A stretch of 64,000 nucleotides of DNA, from assembly GCA_014728085.1 (NCBI GenBank), contig WJMF01000179.1, positions 1 through 64,000 of the forward strand, in the 5' to 3' direction. Each line of letters begins with the position of its first letter. Positions within the stretch are counted from its first letter, which is position 1. Source of the stretch: Candidatus Zhuqueibacterota bacterium. Lineage in GTDB: Bacteria; Zhuqueibacterota; Zhuqueibacteria; Residuimicrobiales; Oceaniaggregativiventaceae. A program made the translations under genes and the position numbers. The notes beneath the pieces are model-generated. The model was not told the origin of the DNA and searched no databases. It saw nothing but the letters and a program-made list of their open reading frames with translations. This document shows, one piece after another, positions 1 to 7,895 of this stretch.

Positions 1-1289
1 CCGTTTACGAGCGGTATGGAATGGTCAATGAATAGCGGATTGAGTACGAGTTTGTAATCCTGATTGTGTACGGAGAGGGTTTGTCTGGAAAATTCAAGCG
101 CGGATGTATCGCTCTGCAGCACCGGTTCATACGTTTGCAGCAACCGTGTTGAATCGTGAGTAAATTGCCAGCTGGGTTCAGCATAATTAAAGACCAACTT
201 GTCGTCACGCCGGCTGGACTGTTTTTTTAAAACGGGTGTCAGGGTTTTGCCGTCCAGCAGAACGTTATTTTCCGCGGTTGAAATACCGGCAATGTCGCAC
301 AGGGTTGGGAATAGATCCGAGACATCTGCGAGCACCTGATTTTTTTCCGATGTAAAGACATTTTTATATCGTATATAGAACGGTGAACGAATACCATTCT
401 CCGCCAGCGTTCCCTTTGTGCCTTTCAGGTGTTTTCTCGCTGATGGCCTGGTGTTTTGGCGAGAGAGCAATGGGTCGTTCATGGCGGGTCCATTATTGCT
501 CATGAAAATGACCGTGGTATTATCATCCAGGTGCAATTGGTTTAGTGCTGAAAGCAGGCGTCCAATCTGCGTATCACAATGTTTGATGGCGGCATACCGT
601 TTTGCAACAGATTCGGGAATATCTTTTTCCGCGGCGATATCAAGCGGTATGTTCTCTACGACGCCGGGATCGTTCACATAGGCGATATAGGCAAAAAAGG
701 GCCGGTTTGACGCATTTTCTATAAAGCGAAGGGCATAGTCGGTAATGACCTCGTCAGTCACGCTGGTGTTTTCAATGCTTTCACCATTATAAAACGCGCC
801 TTTACCGTTAAGTTTTTGCCTGATGATAAATGCGTCATCAAATCCCCGATGCCAGGGGTAATACCCGGGGGAGTCTCCGAGTTGCCACAGCCCCCACATG
901 CCAGTGGTGTAGCCGGACTCTTTGAAAAATTTGGCAATGGTTTTTTCCTGCAGGCTGACAAAATTTCTACCGCCATTGTTATGCGAAACGCCGGTGCGTA
1001 AATAGTGACGACCGGTGAGTAATGAGGCCTGAGTCGGGGCACCGAGGGCGGCAACGTAAAATCGTTGAAAGCGTACGGATTCCCGCCCAAGCCGGTCCAG
1101 GTTAGTGAGGGCAATGCCATTCTTGGGGTAAAAAGCGATCTCTTCATAACCGAGATCATTCATCTGGATAATCAAAATGTTGGGTTTTGAGGTGTGAGAA
1201 GTATTTCCCTCTTTTTTTTCCTGACAACCAACATGAAGAATAAGTGTGATACAAAGTATAAAAAGGCTTGTTTTTGCGGAGGTTATCAT
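1..1289 (-). CDS. Sulfatase-fold lipoprotein lacking catalytic residues (C-terminus cut by window edge)
   Basis: The frame is open from an ATG at 1289 to the left edge of the window, so the C-terminus is missing. A hydrophobic N-terminus ends in LHVGC (Cys22), suggesting a lipoprotein. The body follows the alkaline-phosphatase/sulfatase superfamily order: KPNILII start, TQASLLTGR segment, a GLWQLG segment and an FMSNNGP segment. The usual active residues are replaced. The formylglycine motif CxPxR reads GAPTQ (residues 83-87), GKWHLG reads GLWQLG (133-138), the first metal Asp pair reads Asn44-Asp45, and the C-terminal DNG reads NNG (265-267). The fold assignment is secure. Sulfatase activity is very unlikely, and a binding or scaffold role is only inference. 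It lies downstream of a signalling operon on the same strand. Confidence 0.85.
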   Translation of the reverse strand, partial: MITSAKTSLFILCITLILHVGCQEKKEGNTSHTSKPNILIIQMNDLGYEEIAFYPKNGIALTNLDRLGRESVRFQRFYVAALGAPTQASLLTGRHYLRTGVSHNNGGRNFVSLQEKTIAKFFKESGYTTGMWGLWQLGDSPGYYPWHRGFDDAFIIRQKLNGKGAFYNGESIENTSVTDEVITDYALRFIENASNRPFFAYIAYVNDPGVVENIPLDIAAEKDIPESVAKRYAAIKHCDTQIGRLLSALNQLHLDDNTTVIFMSNNGPAMNDPLLSRQNTRPSARKHLKGTKGTLAENGIRSPFYIRYKNVFTSEKNQVLADVSDLFPTLCDIAGISTAENNVLLDGKTLTPVLKKQSSRRDDKLVFNYAEPSWQFTHDSTRLLQTYEPVLQSDTSALEFSRQTLSVHNQDYKLVLNPLFIDHSIPLVN

Positions 1290-1322
1290 ATTATGCCAAT
1301 GGTTAAAAAGAATGTATGTTTT

Positions 1323-1396
1323 TTCAAGCGCAGACTGGGGCGCCAGAAAAGTGAACAAACGGAGTATGGATCAGAAACCATAATTATGCGCTTGAA
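1323..1396. repeat. 10-bp perfect inverted repeat, 54-nt spacer
   Basis: TTCAAGCGCA at 1323-1332 is the exact reverse complement of TGCGCTTGAA at 1387-1396. It occupies the gap between the receiver gene and the sulfatase-like gene. No T-run follows in the direction of transcription, so it does not look like a simple terminator. It may be an RNA stem or processing site. Confidence 0.4.
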
Positions 1397-1428
1397 GAAT
1401 ATCCGTCCCGTTACCTGCAGGATAAAGT

Positions 1429-2028
1429 TCAATCTTTTTCCACCAGGTTGGCCAGTCTTTTACTACTGGTCAAGATGGCTTGTAAAAGCATTTGCTGTTC
1501 ATCAGAGAGGTTTTGATTTTTCTTGTATTGGAGTTCTTTTGACAGCGTAAAAATTGTTCTGGAGGCCATAGAAACATCTTCCAGCCATTCGGAATTCTCT
1601 CCATTTGAGCCGGCTTTTGGAGTCGGTTGTTTTGCATAGGCTTTTTGCTGTACTATATTGTCGATGACATTGACCAGTTCCCGATGTCCGAATGGCTTGT
1701 ATAAAAAGGCGCGTAATCCGAGAGCATAACAGGTTTCGATATCTTCAACGGCATCGGCTCTGGCTGTCAGAACCACGACCGGAATGCTTTGCATCTCCTG
1801 GTATTCCTTATCCTGATGTAGCGTTTTCATAAAATCGGTACCGGTTCCGTCCGGCAGGATGTAATCCAGAATAATAATATCCGGTTGTTCGAGTTTTAAT
1901 TTGTCCAATCCTTCCTGCATGGTCCTGGCAGAGGTGAATTCATAGCCGGCTCTGGTAAAAATTCGCTTACCGATAAGCAACATATCCAGATTATCGTCGA
2001 TAAATAAAATTTTTCCTTTGCTTGACAT
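1429..2028 (-). CDS. Single-domain response regulator with C-terminal extension
   Basis: This is a 199-residue protein. Residues 5-125 form a CheY-like receiver domain with the acidic pair Asp11-Asp12, the phosphoacceptor Asp55 (ILDYILPDG), a conserved Thr (VVLTAR) and the Lys of the YKPF motif. The last 70 residues are polar, probably helical, and match no output domain I know, so it probably signals by protein contact rather than DNA binding. It is downstream of the histidine kinase at 2066-3580 on the same strand, which is its likely phosphodonor. Confidence 0.88.
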   Translation of the reverse strand: MSSKGKILFIDDNLDMLLIGKRIFTRAGYEFTSARTMQEGLDKLKLEQPDIIILDYILPDGTGTDFMKTLHQDKEYQEMQSIPVVVLTARADAVEDIETCYALGLRAFLYKPFGHRELVNVIDNIVQQKAYAKQPTPKAGSNGENSEWLEDVSMASRTIFTLSKELQYKKNQNLSDEQQMLLQAILTSSKRLANLVEKD

Positions 2029-2065
2029 AGACTTGATTCCTTTTGTTAACCTCTGTCGCCGGTTT

Positions 2066-3580
2066 TTATTGAATAATGTCGTGCGATTGTTCTTTTTGGG
2101 TCATTTTTCGCCATTCACTGGAACGGATTTCAGGCAGATAAATGGTGAATACGGACCCTTTATCGACAACGCTCTCAATATCTATACGTCCGTTATGCAT
2201 ATCAACAATTTGTTTTACGAGAGCCAGCCCAAGTCCCGAGCCTTTTGCCGTGCGTTGCGGATCATTACTGCTGCTGACACGGTAGAATTTTTCGAATATT
2301 TTTTTAACAGCATGCCGGGGAATGCCGTATCCCTGGTCTTTTATTGTAACGGCAATTTGGTCTTCTGAAGGGGTGACGACGATATCGATGCGGGTGTTTT
2401 CCGGACTGTACTTGACCGCGTTCGAAAAGAGGTTTAATATGACCTGTTCCATCATACCGCTATCCGCCCATACTCTGCACGGTTCTGACGGGATATGAAC
2501 TTCGATCTGCATATTTTTTTTGTTGGCGAGATAGGAATTGCTGCCGACCACCATCTGGACAATTTCGCGTATGTCCAGATCGGATTTTTGCGGTTGAATA
2601 CGACCCGATTCGATACGCGAGATGTCGAGAAATTTGTTGATAAGCTCACTGAGGCGATTGGATTCCTTCAGGATGATATTGGCATACTCTTCAGCCTGGT
2701 CGCGGGGGATATCTTTGTCCAGTAACAGTTCGCTGAATCCGGATATGCTGGTCAGGGGTGATCTCAGTTCATGGGCGACCATGGAAACGAGTTCCGTTTT
2801 CATCTTGTCGATCTCTTTTTGCTGTGTAATGTCGCGGAGGATAGTAACGATACCGATCAATTCACCGTCTTCCTGCTGAACCCGGGCGGCCCGTGCCTGT
2901 AGTGTTTTTTCCCGCCAGTCGTTTTTGGGTTTGATGGAGATTTCGATGGAGGGCAGGATTGAGTGTTTTCTGCTTGTCGCCTCTGCGGTGAGTTGTAAAA
3001 GTTTGGGTTCCTTGATGATCTGGGAAAGCGGTTTGCTATAGACCTGTTTTTCATTGATTTCAAACCAGTTTTCGGCGCAGGAATTCAAGATGAGAATTCT
3101 CGATTTCGGGTCTGTCACGATGACGCCATCGGCGATATTGCGAATAATGGTTTGCGTTTTATTGCGTTCAGCAATGATCTGTGCCAGATTCATATTGTTG
3201 AGGCGGCGTAGTTCAGTGGTCATGTAATTAAACAGGCGCGCCAGACGCCCCAGTTCGTCATCTGAATAGATTTTGATTTGATGAGAGAAATTTCCCCTGC
3301 CGATCTCTATGGCGCTTTTTGTCATGATCGAAATCGGTGTCGTGATGACACGGGAGAGGTAGTAGCTCACCACAAACGCCAGACAGAGGGCTAGAATAAG
3401 AAAGAGAAAAATGTCCGGGAAAAACAAAATTTTTACATTCGGATTTTTGGAAAACCACCAAACACCGAGAAAAATGACCGGTATGATCATTGTGGTGAAG
3501 GTCAAACTGAGCAACTTGACGAACAATTTGTTCTTGATATGTTTGCGTATTTTTTCTGTGATATATCCACTAATCTTCAT
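2066..3580 (-). CDS. Membrane sensor histidine kinase (HAMP-PAS-HisKA-HATPase)
   Basis: A 504-residue kinase. Two hydrophobic segments near residues 20-42 and 53-75 flank a very short loop, so the periplasmic sensor is minimal. A HAMP domain follows, then a PAS domain (ADGVIVTDPKSRILILN), a HisKA domain with the His of AHELRSPLTS, and a HATPase_c domain with N box (NLFSNAVKYSP), G1 (DQGYGIP) and G2 (GSGLGLAL). I chose the ATG at 3580, where an AGGAAGG site precedes it and the frame overlaps the end of the upstream cyclase gene by 11 nt. An in-frame start at 3634 would overlap far more. The overlap suggests translational coupling with the GGDEF regulator. The input signal is probably read by the PAS domain or the membrane part; it cannot be named. 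Confidence 0.9.
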   Translation of the reverse strand: MKISGYITEKIRKHIKNKLFVKLLSLTFTTMIIPVIFLGVWWFSKNPNVKILFFPDIFLFLILALCLAFVVSYYLSRVITTPISIMTKSAIEIGRGNFSHQIKIYSDDELGRLARLFNYMTTELRRLNNMNLAQIIAERNKTQTIIRNIADGVIVTDPKSRILILNSCAENWFEINEKQVYSKPLSQIIKEPKLLQLTAEATSRKHSILPSIEISIKPKNDWREKTLQARAARVQQEDGELIGIVTILRDITQQKEIDKMKTELVSMVAHELRSPLTSISGFSELLLDKDIPRDQAEEYANIILKESNRLSELINKFLDISRIESGRIQPQKSDLDIREIVQMVVGSNSYLANKKNMQIEVHIPSEPCRVWADSGMMEQVILNLFSNAVKYSPENTRIDIVVTPSEDQIAVTIKDQGYGIPRHAVKKIFEKFYRVSSSNDPQRTAKGSGLGLALVKQIVDMHNGRIDIESVVDKGSVFTIYLPEIRSSEWRKMTQKEQSHDIIQ

Positions 3581-4529
3581 TGATGACGTTATTCCTTCCT
3601 TGTGCTTTTGCCTGGTATAATCTTCTGTCTGCACTGTGGATCAATTCATCCGTTGTTTTTCCGTCCCGGGGAAAAGTGGCAACGCCCATGCTGATGGTTA
3701 GATTGCCATTGGGTTGTTTTTCCTGGAATTCAAAGGGATGTTCTTCAACGAGCTTGCGGATTTTTTCAGCAACTATTCCTGCACCGGGTTTATCGGTTTG
3801 TGACAGAACGATGGTGAATTCTTCCCCGCCATAGCGGGCGGCAAAATCAATATCGCGAATATTTTTTTTCATCAGCGAAGCAATGGTTCGCAACACCTGA
3901 TCTCCGGCCAGGTGACCGTGTGTATCATTATAATGTTTAAAAAAATCGATATCCAGCATGATCAGAGAAACATCATTTTTATGGCGTTGCGCGCGCCGAA
4001 GTTCCCTGGTGATGTATTCTTTAAAATAGCGGTAATTGTGCAACTGAGTCAAGCCGTCCGTAACCGCCAACTCCCGCAAGCGCTCCTTTGCCTGTTCGAG
4101 TTGTTTTACTTTATCCTGCAGTTCATCATAGAGAAATTTGATGCGTAAAAGCGATTTTACCCGGGCGAGCAATTCCATCTTGTTAAACGGCTTTGTAATA
4201 AACTCATCAGCTCCGGATTCAATGCCCTTGATTTTGTCGGCGATTTCATTCAAAGCCGTAACCATGATCACCGGTATATGTCTGGTTTTCTGTGAGTTTT
4301 TCAGCTTTTTACAGGTTTCAAATCCATCCATTTTCGGCATCATCACATCGAGAAGAATGAGGTCCGGTTCGTCCTGCTTGACTTTTTCCAGAGCTTCTTC
4401 ACCATTATTTGCAACCATGGTATTGTATCCGGCGGAAATCAGGTGGGTCTCCAGTAATTGTACATTCACCGGAATATCATCGACGACGAGTATCTTTGCT
4501 TTTCTATCTATATCTAGGCCATTGAACAT
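3570..4529 (-). CDS. Receiver-GGDEF diguanylate cyclase response regulator
   Basis: A 319-residue PleD-like protein. The receiver domain (residues 10-125) has Asp17-Asp18, phosphoacceptor Asp61 (LLDVMMP) and the TKPF lysine. A coiled linker leads to a GGDEF domain whose active loop reads GGEEF at 234-238, compatible with GTP condensation to cyclic di-GMP. An RDID sequence lies five residues before it and fits the RxxD product-inhibition site. It therefore appears to be an active, feedback-inhibited cyclase controlled by phosphorylation, most likely by the adjacent kinase. The gene begins 6 nt after the end of gcvPB, so it is probably cotranscribed with that metabolic gene. Confidence 0.93.
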   Translation of the reverse strand: MFNGLDIDRKAKILVVDDIPVNVQLLETHLISAGYNTMVANNGEEALEKVKQDEPDLILLDVMMPKMDGFETCKKLKNSQKTRHIPVIMVTALNEIADKIKGIESGADEFITKPFNKMELLARVKSLLRIKFLYDELQDKVKQLEQAKERLRELAVTDGLTQLHNYRYFKEYITRELRRAQRHKNDVSLIMLDIDFFKHYNDTHGHLAGDQVLRTIASLMKKNIRDIDFAARYGGEEFTIVLSQTDKPGAGIVAEKIRKLVEEHPFEFQEKQPNGNLTISMGVATFPRDGKTTDELIHSADRRLYQAKAQGRNNVINED

Positions 4530-4535
4530 AGAGGT

Positions 4536-5993
4536 CTATTTTGCACCTTTAAAATTATATCTGATATTCAGCTCTTTTGCTGCCTGTGCTTCATCAAGTC
4601 GTTTTCGAGGTGTTTTCGTTGGTGCTTGTTTAACTTTTTCCGGATCCTCCTCAGCTTCACGGGCAATCTGCAAAAGATAGTCTGCGTAGGCGTCCAGAGT
4701 TTCCTTGTTTTCGGTTTCTGTCGGTTCAATCATGAGCGCTTCAGGAACGATAAGCGGAAAATATACAGTTGGTGCATGTACCCCAAAGTCGAGCAACCGT
4801 TTCGCAATATCAAGTGTTTTTACACCCTGTTGTTTTTGCCGGGTTCCCGCCAAAACAAATTCATGCATAGGGGTCATATCATATGGCTGATCGAATTTAT
4901 CCGCCAACCTCGACAAAAGATAATTTGCATTGAGGATGGCGTTTTGACTTGCCTTTTTTAAACCCTCCGCACCGAGCATGCGGATATAAGTATATGCTCT
5001 GACGATAATTGCAAAGTTACCATAAAACGTACTGACTTTACCGATGCTTTGCGGACGATCGCAGTCCAGAGTATATCCGGAAGCTGCTTTGGTGACACAG
5101 GGGGTGGGTAGAAAATCAACGAGTTTTTCGACAACACCCACAGGCCCGGATCCCGGGCCGCCTCCGCCATGCGGAGTGGAAAAGGTTTTATGCAGATTGA
5201 AATGCATAACATCGATTCCCAGTTCTGCCGGTCGAACCAAGCCGAGAAGGGCATTCATGTTTGCTCCGTCCATGTAAACCAGAGCGCCGGCGTTGTGACA
5301 GAGCTTACAAATCTCCTTAACCTGGGTTTCGAATATTCCCAAAGTGTTGGGATTGGTCAGCATCAATGCTGCTACCTCGGGGTTCAGAGCTTCCTCGAGC
5401 TCTTTCAGGTCGAGTAACCCTTTATCATTGGATTTCAGAGTGACGCTTTCATAACCCGAGATGATGACGCTGGCCGGATTGGTTCCATGAGCAGAGTCGG
5501 GTATCAGAACCGTCTTGCGGGGATTTCCTTTTGATTCGTGGAAGGCCCGAACCAGCATCAAACCGGTCAGTTCGCCGTGGGCTCCGGCTGCGGGTTGCAG
5601 GGTTACGGCTGAAAATCCTGCTATTTCGGCGAGCCAGGAAGAGATGTCGTACACAAGTTGCAGCGCACCCTGAACGGTATCAAGGGGTTGAAGCGGGTGC
5701 AGGCAACTGAATCCGGGTAACGCAGAGGTATTTTCATTGATTTTGGGATTGTATTTCATCGTGCATGAGCCGAGTGGATAAAATGCTTTATCGACATGGT
5801 GATTTTGGGTTGACAGGTTGACAAAGTGCCGCACAACATGGGGTTCGGCGATATCCGGAATACGGGGCTTGTCCCGGCGCAGCCAGGCTGCCGGAATGAG
5901 TTCTGCCGGTTTTTCCTCAGGGACATCAGATGGCGGCAGGTAAAAATCGTCGTTTTTTTTACTGGTATGTTCAAAAAGCAGTTTTTCGCTCAT
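4536..5993 (-). CDS. gcvPB: Glycine dehydrogenase (decarboxylating) subunit 2
   Basis: A 485-residue C-terminal half of the split P-protein of the glycine cleavage system. It carries the PLP lysine Lys269 in the NLHKTFSTPHGGGGPG segment. With GcvPA it decarboxylates glycine and passes the aminomethyl group to lipoylated GcvH. I prefer the ATG at 5993, which has GGAG about 8 nt upstream, over the TTG at 5999. Its partners gcvH and gcvPA are about 39 kb away at 44701-46433 on the opposite strand, so the system is split across two operons. It leads the signalling operon here, and a good promoter lies immediately upstream. Confidence 0.95.
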   Translation of the reverse strand: MSEKLLFEHTSKKNDDFYLPPSDVPEEKPAELIPAAWLRRDKPRIPDIAEPHVVRHFVNLSTQNHHVDKAFYPLGSCTMKYNPKINENTSALPGFSCLHPLQPLDTVQGALQLVYDISSWLAEIAGFSAVTLQPAAGAHGELTGLMLVRAFHESKGNPRKTVLIPDSAHGTNPASVIISGYESVTLKSNDKGLLDLKELEEALNPEVAALMLTNPNTLGIFETQVKEICKLCHNAGALVYMDGANMNALLGLVRPAELGIDVMHFNLHKTFSTPHGGGGPGSGPVGVVEKLVDFLPTPCVTKAASGYTLDCDRPQSIGKVSTFYGNFAIIVRAYTYIRMLGAEGLKKASQNAILNANYLLSRLADKFDQPYDMTPMHEFVLAGTRQKQQGVKTLDIAKRLLDFGVHAPTVYFPLIVPEALMIEPTETENKETLDAYADYLLQIAREAEEDPEKVKQAPTKTPRKRLDEAQAAKELNIRYNFKGAK

Positions 5994-6028
5994 ACTCAAC
6001 TCCAGGTTCTCGAAATAAAGTGTATCAA

Positions 6029-6057
6029 AACATACAATATCTTGAATTGTTTGTCAA
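6029..6057 (-). promoter_or_regulatory. Predicted sigma70-type promoter of the gcvPB operon
   Basis: On the minus strand TTGACA (6057-6052) is followed after exactly 17 nt by TATGTT (6034-6029). It lies about 35 nt upstream of the gcvPB start and points into that gene. The call rests on sequence match and position only. Confidence 0.55.
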
Positions 6058-6184
6058 GGTATTTTTGGTGTTCAAAATATCGTTAATTTCAATAAAAACA
6101 AGATATCAATAGCCGTCTTTGGGCCACAGAGCCGCTATAAGCCGGCTTTTTAAAAATGCCATCCGGTCATAGCCGAAAAATCTC

Positions 6185-6213
6185 TTGACATTTTCGATCT
6201 ACAAGCCTATTTT
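6185..6213 (+). promoter_or_regulatory. Predicted sigma70-type promoter for the 6323 gene
   Basis: TTGACA at 6185-6190 is followed after 17 nt by TATTTT at 6208-6213. The start codon is about 110 nt downstream, leaving a long AT-rich leader. It could drive both the acyl-CoA synthetase-like gene and the EF-G paralogue. Confidence 0.5.
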
Positions 6214-6322
6214 AACAAGTTTATATCCAGTTTGTTTTTCTGAGGTGAAGGGTATAATATAGGAATTATATGTAATAAAGAAAAATAAAAAGTTGATCTA
6301 AATAAATCAAAACGGATATGAT

Positions 6323-7852
6323 GTGCCGACACTGGTTTCACATTTTAATCAATCTATAAATAAATATTCAGATAAAACCGCTTTAATATTCGGAGACACA
6401 AGCATAAGCTATGAACGCCTTGGTGAAGCCGTAAAACGACTGGCCCGGGCTTTGCAGAATTTAGGCGTGGAAAAGGGAGATTGTGTGGCTGTTATGCTGC
6501 CCAATTTACCCCATTTTCCCATTAGTTATTATGCCATCCTCGAAATTGGTGCGGTGGTGGTACCCCTTAATTTTCTCTCTTCCACTGACCTGGACTATTT
6601 CCTGAAGGATTGTAATGCAAAGGCGATTATTGCCTGGTCCGGTTTTGCTGATGCCGTGCTGAGCGCAAAAGAACGGCTCAACAGTCCCCTTGAACTTATT
6701 TTCCTTGGTAGCGACATACCTCAAGATACTCGATCCCTAACGCAGTTGATGCAGGAAAACGAGCCCATTGAATATTTTGAAGCGGCAAAAGAGAATGAAC
6801 TGGCAGCGATTTTGTATACGGCCGGCATATCCGGCCAGCCCCATGGGGCGGAAATGGAACATATCGCGCTCGTGTCCAATGCGCTGCTCTGCAAGGAGAT
6901 GCTCAATATTACAGACAGAGATATTTCTCTGGGTATTTTACCGCTTTATCATCCGGTTGCACAGACCTTTTCCATGAATGCGACATTTTTCAGCGGGGGC
7001 ACTCTGGTTTTGCTTTCCCGGTATACGATCGTGCAACTCTCCCAAACCTTGCAGACACACGCTCCCACGGTTATGGTCGCTGTACCTTTTATTTTTCAGG
7101 AACTTTTAAAGGAGGCGGTGGCAAAAACAGACAGTTTTAAATTTTCTCTGTGCTATGGCGCAACGTTACCGGAAGAAGAGGCCCTTCGGTTTGAGCAAAA
7201 ATTCAATACACGAGTTTTGCCTGCATATGGATTTACCGAAGCCGGACCCTTTGTTTCCTTGCAACGCTATGGCGATGAGCCAAAGCCGGGTTCTGTCGGC
7301 CTGCCTATTATCGGTGTCGAGCTTCAGATCCGCGATGAAAAGGGCAATCAGCTTTTTCCCAACAAGATTGGCGAAATCTGGGTGAAAAGTCCGGGCATTA
7401 TGCGTGGGTATCATAATCGTCCCAAAGAGAGCGCGCTCTATTTAAAGGATGGATGGATGTTTAGCGGAGATATCGGATTTCTGGATATGGAATATAATTT
7501 ATATATTAAAGAGCGGCAGGAAGAAATTATTTCACGCGGGGGATTTTCGGTATATCCATCTGAAGTCGAAGCTTGTTTTTACCGGCATATCGGCGTCAGC
7601 GACGTCGCTGTTGTCGGGGTCATCAACTCGACCATGGGGTCTGAATTAAAGGCTTATGTCGTTCTGAAACCCGGCCAGCAGGTGAGCAAGGAGGAGCTGC
7701 TGAATCTGTGCGACGCTTTGCCTGCTTATATGGTTCCGAAGCATATTGAATTTGTTTCTTCCATTCCAAAAACCAAAACAGGCCGAAAACTAAAGCGGCT
7801 TTTGCGCTCTATTGCAGAAACGGCAATTTTACAGGATAAACGTAAAAAATAA
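6323..7852 (+). CDS. Acyl-CoA synthetase-like AMP-forming enzyme with altered motifs
   Basis: A 509-residue member of the ANL (acyl-CoA synthetase/NRPS adenylation/luciferase) superfamily. Recognisable parts are the N-terminal domain, the AYGFTEAGPF motif, the SGDIGFLD hinge Asp, and a C-terminal domain ending in PKTKTGRKLKR. Two key motifs deviate. The phosphate loop, usually YTSGTTGxPKG, reads YTAGISGQPHG at residues 165-175. The catalytic lysine position of the TGK motif is Arg488, although Lys489 follows. It may use an unusual substrate, work slowly, or be impaired. It starts with GTG and shares a short gap with the downstream EF-G gene. Confidence 0.85.
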   Translation: MPTLVSHFNQSINKYSDKTALIFGDTSISYERLGEAVKRLARALQNLGVEKGDCVAVMLPNLPHFPISYYAILEIGAVVVPLNFLSSTDLDYFLKDCNAKAIIAWSGFADAVLSAKERLNSPLELIFLGSDIPQDTRSLTQLMQENEPIEYFEAAKENELAAILYTAGISGQPHGAEMEHIALVSNALLCKEMLNITDRDISLGILPLYHPVAQTFSMNATFFSGGTLVLLSRYTIVQLSQTLQTHAPTVMVAVPFIFQELLKEAVAKTDSFKFSLCYGATLPEEEALRFEQKFNTRVLPAYGFTEAGPFVSLQRYGDEPKPGSVGLPIIGVELQIRDEKGNQLFPNKIGEIWVKSPGIMRGYHNRPKESALYLKDGWMFSGDIGFLDMEYNLYIKERQEEIISRGGFSVYPSEVEACFYRHIGVSDVAVVGVINSTMGSELKAYVVLKPGQQVSKEELLNLCDALPAYMVPKHIEFVSSIPKTKTGRKLKRLLRSIAETAILQDKRKK

Positions 7853-7895
7853 CCTATAAAAGCGCAATTTGCGCAAAACAGATAGGAGGATTGTT

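Larger units (their letters stand above)
6000..6322. other. Intergenic region between divergent genes
   Basis: This AT-rich gap of 323 nt separates gcvPB (leftward) and the acyl-CoA synthetase-like gene (rightward). It holds one predicted promoter for each direction and a short hairpin (AGCCG paired with CGGCT near 6130-6148, followed by five T). No coding sequence was seen. Confidence 0.6.

Noticed and set aside
6130-6152. Short hairpin with T5 as a terminator
   Set aside because: It lies between divergent promoters and has only a 5-bp stem, so a terminator makes little sense.
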